A stretch of 64,000 bases of DNA, from contig JAFUGH010000038.1 of assembly GCA_017469465.1 (NCBI GenBank), positions 1-64,000 on the forward strand. Reading direction: 5' to 3'. The notes under the pieces are model-generated. The model was not told the origin of the DNA. It saw only the letters and a list, made by a program, of their open reading frames with translations, and did no database searches. This document shows positions 18,495 through 27,420 of the stretch, one piece after another. The position numbers and the translations under genes are program-made. This stretch comes from Clostridia bacterium (lineage in GTDB: Bacteria; Bacillota; Clostridia; TANB77; UBA1234). The first letter of the stretch is position 1, and every line of letters starts with the position of its first letter.

Positions 18495-20865
18495 ATGGAT
18501 CGTAATGTTTTACTTCTATTAATATTTATACCGCTTGTGTTGTTCATGTTTGTATTAATAGCTTTTCTTATTATTCAAAAAAGAAATAAAAAAGATCAAA
18601 GCGTAGCTCTTCAGAAAATGCTTGCTTCTAGTGGCTCAGGTATGTCGGCTGGTGCGACTCTTCAAAAGATATACAATAAACTTGTTTCAATACCGATTAT
18701 TAATCGATATGTCTATAAAATTAGACGTAGGCTTGAACTTTTACATGATGATGATGAATACACGATTAGGAATGAAGCAGCAAAAATATCACTTAGGTCA
18801 ATTCTTCTTGCTCTTGTTGCATCTATAATATTAGCTTATATCAATAGAGAAGATTTATTTATGATGATAGTTTCTTTAATTGGTGTAGTCGTTGTAATAG
18901 AAAATATGACAGATATGATGGTAAATAAGATTGAAGATTCACTTTTAAAGCAACAATTGGAGCTATTTTCGGAAGTACGACATGCATACCATGAAACAAA
19001 TATGGTTGAAGAAGCTTTATATGAAGCATCTTTAATAGAAGAAATGGAAGTAATTGTTCAAGCAGATAAGATATATGATATATTGATTTCTGCTGAACCT
19101 GAATTAGAACTTGAGAAATATTATGATGTTGCTCCTAATAGATTTTTAAAAGCTTTTGCTGGAATATCATATTTAACAAAAGAATTTGGTGATAGGAGAG
19201 TTAATGGTATTTCACTTTATCTTAAGAATATGAATAATATTACTCAAGAATTACAACTAGAAATATTAAAGCGTGATAAATTAGATTACTTGTTTAAAAG
19301 TTTAACGTACATATCACTTGCTCCGATATTATTTATCATTCCACTTAAAAATTGGGCAATGAATTCATTTGAATCGACAAGAGATTTTTATGAGGGAGCA
19401 GGAGGATATTTAGCACAGCTGGGCTTACTTGTATTGATTTTCTTATGTTATTCAATGTTGAAAAGAGTAAAAGATAATGGCGATAGAGTAAGGGCAGTGG
19501 AAGATAAGGAAGACCCTTGGCAGGAGAAGGTTTATCGACTTCCAATTATGGAACAATTAATAGACCAATTAATGCCAAATGCAACAAAAAAAGAATATGT
19601 AAAAATACGTAATTTATTAAAAGAAACAAATTCAAGACAAAAAATGGAGTGGCTATATGTTAATCGAGTTGTATGGTGTGTGGTTGGCTTCTTTGCTTCT
19701 ATTTTTGTAATAAGCCAGGTACATAGTATTACTATTAACAATATTCTATATAGCACAACCACGGAAGGTTCAGTATTTGGACAGTTGTCTGAGGAAGATA
19801 AAAGGCAACGGTGATATGCTTTCTGCTTTTGATAGATATTTTGTTAAAAATCTTGCTGAAAATAATGCAATTTTAAATTCAGTTAGACATGATTCAAAGG
19901 AAGAGGCAATCGCTAACATTGCTAATGAGATGATTCGAATTAACAATGAACCACTTTCCGATGAAAGAGCCACTTATCTAGCCAAAAGAGTTGAAAAAAA
20001 ATTAAAAATAAAAGATGTACAAGCAGTATCAGCGAAAGCTTCCATTCAAAAAGCAATTTTGGATTCGCATATTGAAATGCCTAGAAAAGATTTTGTGGCA
20101 ACACTTGCTGATAAGATATATGACAAAGCATGGTCAAGAGAAGCAGGTAGAGATGTACAAAAAGGTGTGGTTACGGTAGATGACATTAAAGAAGCAATTG
20201 TTGAAATATATAGCGTTCCACTAACTCTTGAGCAAGCAAACACGAATGCTGAAAGAATATATAATAAGTTACAATTATATGGTAATGAATATTTTAAATG
20301 GGTAGAAGTTTTAATTGCAATATTCATAGCTTATGCAATGTATTATATGCCAATTGTGATATTAAAATTCCAAAGAAAAATGAGAGCAATGGAAATGGAA
20401 GATGAAGTTATGCAATTCCAAACCATTATTTTAATGCTAATGTATATTGAAAGAATTTCAGTAGAATACATTATCGAATGGCTTGCTCGATATGCAAATA
20501 TCTTTAAGGATCCACTTTTGAAGTGTTTAAATAACTATGAAAGTGGCGCAATTGAAGCATTGGAGGAGTTAAAAGAAGATGCTCCATATAAGCCATTTGT
20601 TAGAATTGTTGAGAGTTTGGAATCAGCTGTTGAAAATGTTGCTTTGACAGATGCTTTCGACGAATTAGAAACTGAGAGAAACTTCTTCCAAGAAGTTAGA
20701 AAAGAAACAAATGAAAGATTGATCAATAAAAAAGCAAAGATTGGTAGAGTCATAGGTTTTGCTCCAATGGTTACGTTATTTGTTGGATATTTGATTTTAC
20801 CGTTAATTTGGTCTAGTGTTATTGATATGAGTTCTTACTTTAGTCAGATGGGCTCAATGTTATGA
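18495..20865 (+). CDS. TadB/TadC-like inner-membrane platform protein, +1 shift at CGG
   Basis: Membrane platform of the Tad-type system. The first frame (18495-19814) holds an N-terminal helix, two paired helices around residues 105-150 and further helices around 275-295, 305-325 and 395-415. The second frame (to 20865) holds helices near its middle and a C-terminal GspF-like region with EDEVMQFQTIILMLMYIER and GFAPMVTLFVGYLILPL. The first frame ends CAA-CGG-TGA; skipping C19809 gives LSEEDKRQGDMLSAFDRY and one 789-residue protein. The alternative is two coupled genes, the second starting at ATG 19816, one base past the TGA. The CGG rule elsewhere in the window and the smooth junction favour a single shifted protein. 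Confidence 0.7.
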
Positions 20866-20919
20866 TTTCAATATTTTAAAATTTATTATAAAATTCAAAA
20901 AAAGAAAGGATGATTTTTT

Positions 20920-21288
20920 ATGGATAATGCATCAAAAGCATTAATCATGGCAGGTGCTATTTTAATTTCAGTAGCAATAGTAGGTATCGGTATTTATATT
21001 TTCTCAGCAGCAAACAGTATGACAAATGATGCTGTTAACAGTATGGAAAGTACACAAGTTAGCATGTTTAATTCAGAGTTTTATAGGTATGCAAATGAAG
21101 GAGATAGTATTTTAGGTACTAGAGCTAAAGAATTATGGAATCATGCTGTTTCAGTGGGCATAACTCCAACAGGTGTCGAGAGTTATGATGCTATTAATAA
21201 TAGATCTAAGTATACTATTAACTATACTTTGGATTCAACAGGTTCAGGATATATTGGAGGGGTTTCCATTACTGTAAGTGGAATTTAA
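20920..21288 (+). CDS. Pilin-like small membrane protein A
   Basis: A 122-residue protein with a short polar N-terminus (MDNASKALIMAG), one strongly hydrophobic helix (about 8-28) and a soluble domain: the layout of Flp/type-IV pilins and pseudopilins. No standard prepilin peptidase motif is visible and no peptidase gene is present in this operon. The opening twelve residues are identical to those of the next gene, so the two are paralogues. The likely role is a structural subunit of the fibre built by the CpaF-type motor. Confidence 0.65.
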   Translation: MDNASKALIMAGAILISVAIVGIGIYIFSAANSMTNDAVNSMESTQVSMFNSEFYRYANEGDSILGTRAKELWNHAVSVGITPTGVESYDAINNRSKYTINYTLDSTGSGYIGGVSITVSGI

Positions 21289-21335
21289 ACTATATTTGTT
21301 GTAAGAAATATAGGATTTGAAAGGATTGATTTTCT

Positions 21336-21740
21336 ATGGATAATGCTTCAAAAGCCTTAATCATGGCTGGTGGTTTTTTAATTGGTGTAATGATTATTAG
21401 TGTTTCTATGTACATTCTTGCCACTGCAAGAGGTATGGCAAAAGATTCTAATGAACAAATAGAAAGAAGTGCTGCTGAATCATTTAATAGATATTATCAA
21501 TCCTTTGATAGTACCATCAGCGGAATTGATGCTTTGAACATCTACAATAAAGTTCAAGATGATAATTGGAGGTATGATGTTCAAAGAACGTCTGATCATT
21601 ATATTGCAATTCAAGGGGATACTTCATTTATTAATTCTTTACTAGAACCGGATGGTGTTAGTAGAATGAGTGAAGAACATTCTTATCTATGTCAAGATAG
21701 TGATCAAGATGGATACATTGACACTGTAATTATTTATTAA
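21336..21740 (+). CDS. Pilin-like small membrane protein B
   Basis: A 134-residue paralogue of the preceding protein: same MDNASKALIMAG opening, one hydrophobic helix (about 9-29), then a hydrophilic domain ending in an acidic stretch (QDSDQDGYIDTVIIY) that resembles a calcium-binding loop. AAAGGATTG precedes the start. Probably a second fibre subunit; function inferred from operon and layout. Confidence 0.6.
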   Translation: MDNASKALIMAGGFLIGVMIISVSMYILATARGMAKDSNEQIERSAAESFNRYYQSFDSTISGIDALNIYNKVQDDNWRYDVQRTSDHYIAIQGDTSFINSLLEPDGVSRMSEEHSYLCQDSDQDGYIDTVIIY

Positions 21741-21767
21741 TAGGGATTAGTTAGGAGGTAGAAGTTT

Positions 21768-22163
21768 GTGGAGAATTTAAGTAAAGCTTTATATTTGGCG
21801 GGCTTTGCGTTATTATTTGTATTTGCAGCTTCTACCGCTATTTATTTATATAGTACTTTGATGACATATTTAACTGATGCAACTGCTAGTACGAATATCG
21901 AGTATAGAGTTGAGAATTCTAATTCTAGTGTTCCATCAAATTTCAAACGTACTATTACTACTGGAGAAGTATATATCACATTATTTAACATGGAACAAAT
22001 GCATGTTGAAACATTGGTATTGGATTATGACTATCGTGTGACTGTGGAAGATGTCTCTAGTAGAGATGACAAATTTAAAAATTTTATCAATCATTTACGT
22101 ACACTTGAAGGAAGTACCTTAACATATTCTGTTTCAGGTTCTACTGTATCGTATACGTCTTAG
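21768..22163 (+). CDS. Pilin-like small membrane protein C (GTG start)
   Basis: A 131-residue protein starting with GTG 21768 after TTAGGAGG. Its opening (MENLSKALYLAG) parallels the two preceding pilin-like proteins; a single hydrophobic helix spans about 8-28 and a soluble domain follows. A third member of the pilin-like set in the Tad-type operon. Confidence 0.6.
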   Translation: MENLSKALYLAGFALLFVFAASTAIYLYSTLMTYLTDATASTNIEYRVENSNSSVPSNFKRTITTGEVYITLFNMEQMHVETLVLDYDYRVTVEDVSSRDDKFKNFINHLRTLEGSTLTYSVSGSTVSYTS

Positions 22164-22188
22164 TTTATGTAGAAAGGAGAAGAGATAT

Positions 22189-22710
22189 TTGGAAGATTCA
22201 TTAATTGTTATATTTTCAATGATTCTTGCTGTTTTATTAATGTTTTTGTTTCCAATCATGGATACATGGGAAAGGCAAGATGATATTTCATACATGGCTG
22301 CATATTCTACTGTTGTTGAATTTGTTGACTCAGCAAGGAACTTGGGTTATATAACTACTAACATGTACTATCAATTTCTACAAAACTTAAATGCAACTGG
22401 AAATAGATATGATGTAACATTAGAGCATAGAAGCCGTATTTACGAAGTTAATGCGTATAAAAATACTTATACTAATGAGATTGATACTTTCTTAAATCAA
22501 GGGGGATCTACTCAAAATAATAAATATACAATGAAAGCAGGAGATTATTTTTACGTTTCTGTGAAAAATACAAATAAAACGCAATCCACATTATTAAAAG
22601 AAGTCTTATATGCTTCACCTCAAGAAACATTTAAAATTGGTGTCCCTTATGGCGGAATGGTTAGAAACAATGGCGCAACGGAAGAGGACACAGTAGGTGA
22701 TGGTTTTTAA
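22189..22710 (+). CDS. Pseudopilin-like membrane protein D (TTG start)
   Basis: A 173-residue protein with TTG start 22189 after AGAAAGGAGAAG. One N-terminal hydrophobic helix (about 3-22) is followed by WERQDDISY and a soluble domain. The layout is that of TadE/TadF-like minor pilins, though no conserved motif allows a firm name. It lies 25 bases after the preceding gene in the same operon. Confidence 0.55.
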   Translation: MEDSLIVIFSMILAVLLMFLFPIMDTWERQDDISYMAAYSTVVEFVDSARNLGYITTNMYYQFLQNLNATGNRYDVTLEHRSRIYEVNAYKNTYTNEIDTFLNQGGSTQNNKYTMKAGDYFYVSVKNTNKTQSTLLKEVLYASPQETFKIGVPYGGMVRNNGATEEDTVGDGF

Positions 22711-22756
22711 TTAGTTTTATACTGTTGAATGATTTCATAAGGAAGGAGGAGCAGAT

Positions 22757-23995
22757 TTGAAAGCACTTCATTGGGCAATTATATTAGTTGCGATTATTGT
22801 ACCAATTTCTATTGTTTGTAGAAATCTTGTAAATACTAGATTCAGCGCTTTAAAAGATGAAGTGCGAATAAACAATGCAATTGATACTGCAACAAAAGAT
22901 GCCATCGATCAAATAATTGCAGTAAGTGGATTTGAGTATGATAATGAATTTGGTGATGTGATTAATGTTACGCCTGCGTTAGCACTAGAATCGATTAATA
23001 CGTTTTTTCATACGATGGCGGTTAATTATAATATTCCTTATAAAATGTCAGATACCACTACCTTAGATGGCGATAGGACAAGTAGTTATATTAAAAACTA
23101 TTTTGCTTCTTACATTCCTGCTGTTGTGGTAATTGCGTATGATGGCTTTTATATTTATTCCATTGATGAAGATAGTTCGGGTGGATATTATGGATATAAA
23201 CTTTCTTCAAAAATACCATATACTTTTGATGCTGGAGATTACACGATAGGCTATACTTTAGGAAATGATATTTATTTATATACTCACCCTTCTATGGATG
23301 ATAATTTTGAAGGAAAATGTTATTCTGGTAGAATCAGTGGTGATAGTATTGATGAAATAATCAGTAAGTATAATGAAGAATTTTTAAGTTTAGGAATTGA
23401 AGATCCTGATAGTGTAGCTGCCTTGACAAGTGACATGTCAATTATAGCTTATTCTTTGTATAGTAATAATAAAATAAGAAGTGATATGAGTTATATTTTA
23501 CCATTTGATAGTAGTGCAGAAGTAGGTTTTTTAGAAGACTATAAAACGGATGAAAATGGAAATACCACAATAGGAGCTTTTCATTCGAATAGGCGAGATA
23601 TAATTACAAAGATCATTTCAGATAGTTTAACGCAAGAAATAAATGAGCATAATAATTATGCTGATATGGCTGGTATAACGTATAATTTTAATTTACCTAC
23701 TATTAATCAAGATGACTGGTATAATGCAATTGATGATATTACTGTAATGGCTTTCGTTCAAGGTATTCCAATAGGAACTGCAAAAGGTACTTATTTTAAT
23801 AGTTTTGCATTAGGTGGTTCTCAAATTGTTAGAGCACAATATTTATATGGAAAAGTATATGAAGAGTCAAGTGTACCACTTTATCATAGAAGAAATTGTC
23901 CACTAATCGCAGATGGCTCTTATGAAAATATATTTATTAATCGCGAAGATGCAATAAAAGAAGGATATTATGCTTGTCAATTATGCAATAAATAA
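22757..23995 (+). CDS. Pilus-locus surface protein with Ada-like zinc-binding tail (TTG start)
   Basis: Last gene of the operon, 412 residues, TTG start after AAGGAGGAG. An N-terminal membrane helix (about 3-22) is followed by a large extracellular region with many Asp, Tyr and Ser residues. The final 40 residues carry HRRNCPLI, then EDAIKEGYYACQLC: a His-x3-Cys...Ala-x2-Gly-Tyr-x2-Cys-x2-Cys pattern like the zinc-binding module of Ada, which is also found at the tail of unrelated extracellular proteins. Possibly a tip adhesin or assembly factor of the fibre (inference). Confidence 0.55.
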   Translation: MKALHWAIILVAIIVPISIVCRNLVNTRFSALKDEVRINNAIDTATKDAIDQIIAVSGFEYDNEFGDVINVTPALALESINTFFHTMAVNYNIPYKMSDTTTLDGDRTSSYIKNYFASYIPAVVVIAYDGFYIYSIDEDSSGGYYGYKLSSKIPYTFDAGDYTIGYTLGNDIYLYTHPSMDDNFEGKCYSGRISGDSIDEIISKYNEEFLSLGIEDPDSVAALTSDMSIIAYSLYSNNKIRSDMSYILPFDSSAEVGFLEDYKTDENGNTTIGAFHSNRRDIITKIISDSLTQEINEHNNYADMAGITYNFNLPTINQDDWYNAIDDITVMAFVQGIPIGTAKGTYFNSFALGGSQIVRAQYLYGKVYEESSVPLYHRRNCPLIADGSYENIFINREDAIKEGYYACQLCNK

Positions 23996-24031
23996 AGTTA
24001 TATTTGTAAAGATACAAATATAACTTTTTTT
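23996..24031 (+). terminator. Terminator of the Tad-type operon
   Basis: Perfect 13-bp hairpin (AGTTATATTTGTA with TACAAATATAACT) followed by seven T. Confidence 0.9.
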
Positions 24032-24036
24032 ATATA

Positions 24037-24200
24037 ATAAGAAAGTTATAGAAATTTTTGCTTGTAGCTTGCGAGTAGCGAGCGTTGCAAGCAAAAATTA
24101 TTACATAAATTCTTTCCTATTATTCAAGAATAATTACATTAGAAAGTGAAGCAAAGCTTCACATATGAAAATCAAAAATCTTTGATTTTTCGATTTTCAT
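24037..24200. repeat. Cluster of three hairpins between convergent genes
   Basis: Three successive inverted repeats. (A) 24054-24064 ATTTTTGCTTG with 24088-24098 CAAGCAAAAAT, enclosed by a weaker outer pairing of AATAAGAAAG with CTTTCCTATT (to 24122). (B) GTGAAGC-AAA-GCTTCAC at 24146-24162. (C) 24165-24200, 16-bp arms with one bulge (ATGAAAATC-AAAAATC with GATTTTT-C-GATTTTCAT). C could terminate the minus-strand VanW gene that ends at 24240. A and B are not obvious terminators. Confidence 0.6.
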
Positions 24201-24239
24201 TTTTCTTATTAAAAATATTCATTTGTTTTGCATAAAAAA

Positions 24240-24992
24240 TTATATAACTTTATATGCCCATACAGTTACTTCATTGTTTTCACATTTTGCTTTAAACTTG
24301 ATAGGATAATTGGTATTGTTTACGAATTTAAAATCTAGCCCACTTTGTAAGCTTACAGTAGCGTCTTCACCTTCAGGAACATATGATACGGGTTTACTAT
24401 GATGATGCCTTTCTGTAATATCAACGTTTTCTATATTTTTGACTACATTATATAAGGTGCTACTAAGCTGACATACTCCACCGCCATAACCTTCACTTTC
24501 ACTTCCATCATTTAGTAATATTGGCGCTTCCTCAAAGCCATCATCCGGTCCAAAAGGACCAGTAACATCGTTATATGAAAAGGTTTCTGCTGGTTTTAGA
24601 ATATAATCATTCAGTCTATCACATACTATTTCCAAGTTATTAATTCTTTCATCTGAGCTAGAACCAAGAGAGGTAGAGTAGGTTGCAAGTATATGATTAG
24701 ATTCTTTTTCATTAGTATTCTCATTTTTTTCCTCTACATTAGTTATATTTTCATTATTTTCTTCTATTGTATTAATAGATGGTTGTTCGTTATTTTCATC
24801 TGTCACAAAATTATATTTTTCTACATAATCTTGATAAGTCATTCTTTCACCTTTAACGGAATTATCCGAAAAATTATCATTAATAGAATTGCTTTGTTCT
24901 TGTGGTATATTATTATTTTCTTCCGTATTATTTTGACATGAAGCTAGTAGGAATGAGGTAAGTAACATGCTAATTACAATTTGCTTTTTCAA
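24240..24992 (-). CDS. VanW-family lipoprotein
   Basis: A 250-residue exported lipoprotein with lipobox LLASC at about residue 19. A low-complexity Asn/Glu linker (about 20-95) leads to a VanW domain with LKPAETFSYNDVTGPFG and GGGVCQLSSTLYN, the family hallmark. VanW proteins are wall-associated and of uncertain biochemistry; despite the name no vancomycin operon is present. Upstream ribosome binding site AGGTGA. Divergent from the small membrane protein at 25194. Confidence 0.8.
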   Translation of the reverse strand: MKKQIVISMLLTSFLLASCQNNTEENNNIPQEQSNSINDNFSDNSVKGERMTYQDYVEKYNFVTDENNEQPSINTIEENNENITNVEEKNENTNEKESNHILATYSTSLGSSSDERINNLEIVCDRLNDYILKPAETFSYNDVTGPFGPDDGFEEAPILLNDGSESEGYGGGVCQLSSTLYNVVKNIENVDITERHHHSKPVSYVPEGEDATVSLQSGLDFKFVNNTNYPIKFKAKCENNEVTVWAYKVI

Positions 24993-25071
24993 ATTTAATC
25001 ACCTCGTTTATATTTTTTGATTATTTAAAAAAAATATAGATAAAACTTTTCAAAATTTTTTTCCAAATTGC

Positions 25072-25100
25072 TTGTAAAATTATGTAATCTGATTTATAAT
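25072..25100 (+). promoter_or_regulatory. Sigma-A-type promoter
   Basis: TTGTAA (25072-25077), 17-base spacer, TATAAT (25095-25100), about 94 bases before the ATG at 25194. Confidence 0.6.
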
Positions 25101-25193
25101 GGTTAGGAGAGTAAGAGGGTAGAAAATTTCAATAGAGAAAAATATATAGTAAATGAATGAAAGATTTAGTTTAATTGGAAAGGAGAAGTTTCG

Positions 25194-25508
25194 ATGAAAA
25201 AATTCTTATCCAAAAATTGGAAAACAATTTTGATTATAATAGCAGGAATTTTCATTGTTTTGAATATAGTAAATAAATGTATTGCTCCGCATACCTTAGT
25301 GGGAGAATATGCTAAGTATGGACCGGATGTGGAAGCTTCAGATTTTAATATAAATGCAGATAAAATAATTAATGAAGTGAAAGAAAGTGCACCAGCAGGG
25401 ATACCGAATAATATATTTCGAATTGCAGTTATTTTTGCAGTAGGTTTATTAGTAGTCGCAATTATATCTGATATTTCAAATAAAAAGCCAGCACCTAAAA
25501 AGAAGTAG
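25194..25508 (+). CDS. Hypothetical two-helix membrane protein
   Basis: A 104-residue protein with membrane helices at about 11-26 and 79-95, a loop of about 50 residues between them and a basic tail (KKPAPKKK). Strong ribosome binding site (AAAGGAGAAG) and own promoter. No recognised family. It is monocistronic, with a terminator directly after. Confidence 0.6.
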   Translation: MKKFLSKNWKTILIIIAGIFIVLNIVNKCIAPHTLVGEYAKYGPDVEASDFNINADKIINEVKESAPAGIPNNIFRIAVIFAVGLLVVAIISDISNKKPAPKKK

Positions 25509-25516
25509 AACGTGAG

Positions 25517-25545
25517 AAAAGAGATGAAAAATCTCTTTTTTTTAT
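25517..25545 (+). terminator. Terminator after the two-helix protein
   Basis: Arms AAAAGAGAT and ATCTCTTTT around GAAAA, followed by a long T-run. Confidence 0.8.
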
Positions 25546-25548
25546 TTA

Positions 25549-26187
25549 ATAGGAAAAGTTAAATTATAGAATTTTTTTGTTTTAGGAGAATATTATGCAA
25601 ATATGGAAAATGAGAGGAGAAAATAAATTTAGATAAAAAATTGGAAAAGGAAACCTAATTTGTGTCGCATTCCATTGCACAAAATAAAGATTTTGCGACA
25701 AAATATGTTGGGAACTTTGTAGTTAAAGGTTGATTATATAACTAACTGGCTTTTTTGAATTAATTATAATTTAATTAACATTTCACTGATGTATTACACT
25801 TATTTGAATTTTACCATAAATCGCTACATCATTTAATCCTATAAACTCATTTTAATTGTTACTTAGCTTTATTAATTTATTATTGATATTGTATTTTATA
25901 TTTTGTAATTTATTTTTTTAGTTACTATTATGATTCCATCTATTATTTTAATTTTTAACAATATGTATTTAAAAATCATCAAAATTTATGAAAATTTTAA
26001 AATAGTATACTAAAAAATCTATAAAGCTTTAAAATTCTTTAATTTAATAAAAATTAAAAGGTAAAACTATATTACCTCATTCAAAAAAATCGATTTTAGA
26101 CGATTCTCGTGCGTCGTTTTTTTGAAGAAAAAATATCTAAATTGTTATTTCTAAATAGCTATAAAAATTTTTTAACATTGCACAAAA
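25549..26187. other. Gene-poor A+T-rich stretch with small repeats
   Basis: About 640 bases with no supportable gene on either strand. Visible structure: a 7-bp inverted pair TGTCGCA/TGCGACA (25663-25700) enclosing CATTGCACAAAA (25673-25684). That 12-mer recurs at 26176-26187, and as its complement at 27303-27314. A hairpin-like A-run/TCG...TCG/T-run (about 26083-26123) may terminate the minus-strand acyltransferase. The rest looks like decayed non-coding DNA. Confidence 0.5.
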
Positions 26188-27316
26188 CTATATTTTGTTT
26201 TTAAAAGCTAAATATTCTCTTATTTTAATTGTACACTTTAACACCAATTTGGTAAAAAAATTTAAGGCTACACAACCTATTACAACAATTAAGACTGCTC
26301 CTAACCAAATAATATTATTATCTAAATGTAATATTTGTTTTTGAATTAAATTTCTTATAATATTGAATATAAGTATATGAACTAAATATATTTCAAATGT
26401 ATGATTTCCTATAAACCCTAATATTCTTAAAAGGAATACTCCTATTTTTGTTTTTTCCGCTGAATATGATATATATGATATTATTAAGCACAAACCTGGA
26501 GTAATTAATAGAAATGGATACCAATATAGGCCAAATTCCCAAAGTCTTTGACTAAAAAAATGATATGCTAATATTAGTAACATAATTCCTAATAGAAATT
26601 CTAACATTAATAATAAAAATTTTTTATTGGTAATTTTCTCATTGTTTTCTTCAGCAATTTTAGCAATATACATGCCCATAAAAAATATAGGAATTCTTGT
26701 TATTGTAATTATCAATGTGTTTGATTTCCAAAATGATAATGAAAACAAAATTAACATTAATTCTACTATATAGAACATTTTTCTTTTTTTTATTCTCTTT
26801 ACTAAGCACATAAAATATGGTGCTAATATATATAAAAGCCATAATGCACTTATATACCAATTAAAGTCATTTCCATTACCAGTAAAGTTTTGTATTGCAA
26901 AAATGTTTCCTATTATATCATTAAAAGAGATATCTCCCATTATTTTTTCGCATACAATCCATAATACTATAAAACACCAATATGTAGGCATTAATTTTAA
27001 AAATCTTTTTTTTATAAATGTCTCTATATTAGAATTTTTAGACAATGAAAAATAGCAACCTAATCCTGAAGCAAATAAAAAAATGTCTACTCCACCATAT
27101 CCAATTTCCTTTATTGCGTTAATTATTGTATTATTAATAAAAAATCCTGAATGCCTATACATAATCCAAATAATAGCGATAGCCATCCAAATATTTCTAT
27201 ATTTGAATAATTTTTTTACTTCCATCCTACTCTACCTCTTTATTTTTGTATATAACTATATATATTTTATTTATATATATATGAAAAGTCAATGCCAAAA
27301 CATTTTGTGCAATGTT
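26174..27316. repeat. Segment bounded by 14-bp inverted repeats
   Basis: AACATTGCACAAAA at 26174-26187 and its exact complement TTTTGTGCAATGTT at 27303-27316 flank the acyltransferase gene on both sides. A third, 12-base copy (CATTGCACAAAA) lies outside at 25673-25684. A tyrosine-recombinase gene begins about 100 bases beyond the right repeat. This could be an invertible or mobile segment; the sequence alone does not show movement. Confidence 0.45.
26188..27225 (-). CDS. Acyltransferase 3 family membrane protein (OafA-like)
   Basis: A 345-residue protein with about ten membrane helices. The family opening is WMAIAIIWIMYRHSGFF; in the acyltransferase-3 motif the conserved catalytic His is H25 in this frame (YRH), followed by YGGVDIFLFASGLG and, further on, WYISALWLLYILAPY. 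Such proteins O-acetylate or acylate surface sugars, cell-wall polymers or lipids. Monocistronic, flanked by inverted repeats and next to a recombinase gene, so it may be a variable surface-modification gene. Confidence 0.8.
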   Translation of the reverse strand: MEVKKLFKYRNIWMAIAIIWIMYRHSGFFINNTIINAIKEIGYGGVDIFLFASGLGCYFSLSKNSNIETFIKKRFLKLMPTYWCFIVLWIVCEKIMGDISFNDIIGNIFAIQNFTGNGNDFNWYISALWLLYILAPYFMCLVKRIKKRKMFYIVELMLILFSLSFWKSNTLIITITRIPIFFMGMYIAKIAEENNEKITNKKFLLLMLEFLLGIMLLILAYHFFSQRLWEFGLYWYPFLLITPGLCLIISYISYSAEKTKIGVFLLRILGFIGNHTFEIYLVHILIFNIIRNLIQKQILHLDNNIIWLGAVLIVVIGCVALNFFTKLVLKCTIKIREYLAFKNKI

Positions 27317-27420
27317 TCAAATATTTACTTTTCATTTTTTTAGTGATATTCTTATTATAGTATTTAATAAAAAGTTAAATTACCAATTTAAAAACTATAC
27401 TATTTGGAGGTTGTTATTCT

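Noticed and set aside
19812-19814. TGA recoding as a sense codon in the Tad platform gene
   Set aside because: Reading TGA through would continue the wrong frame; only a +1 shift at the preceding CGG reaches the next coding segment. TGA ends other genes normally.
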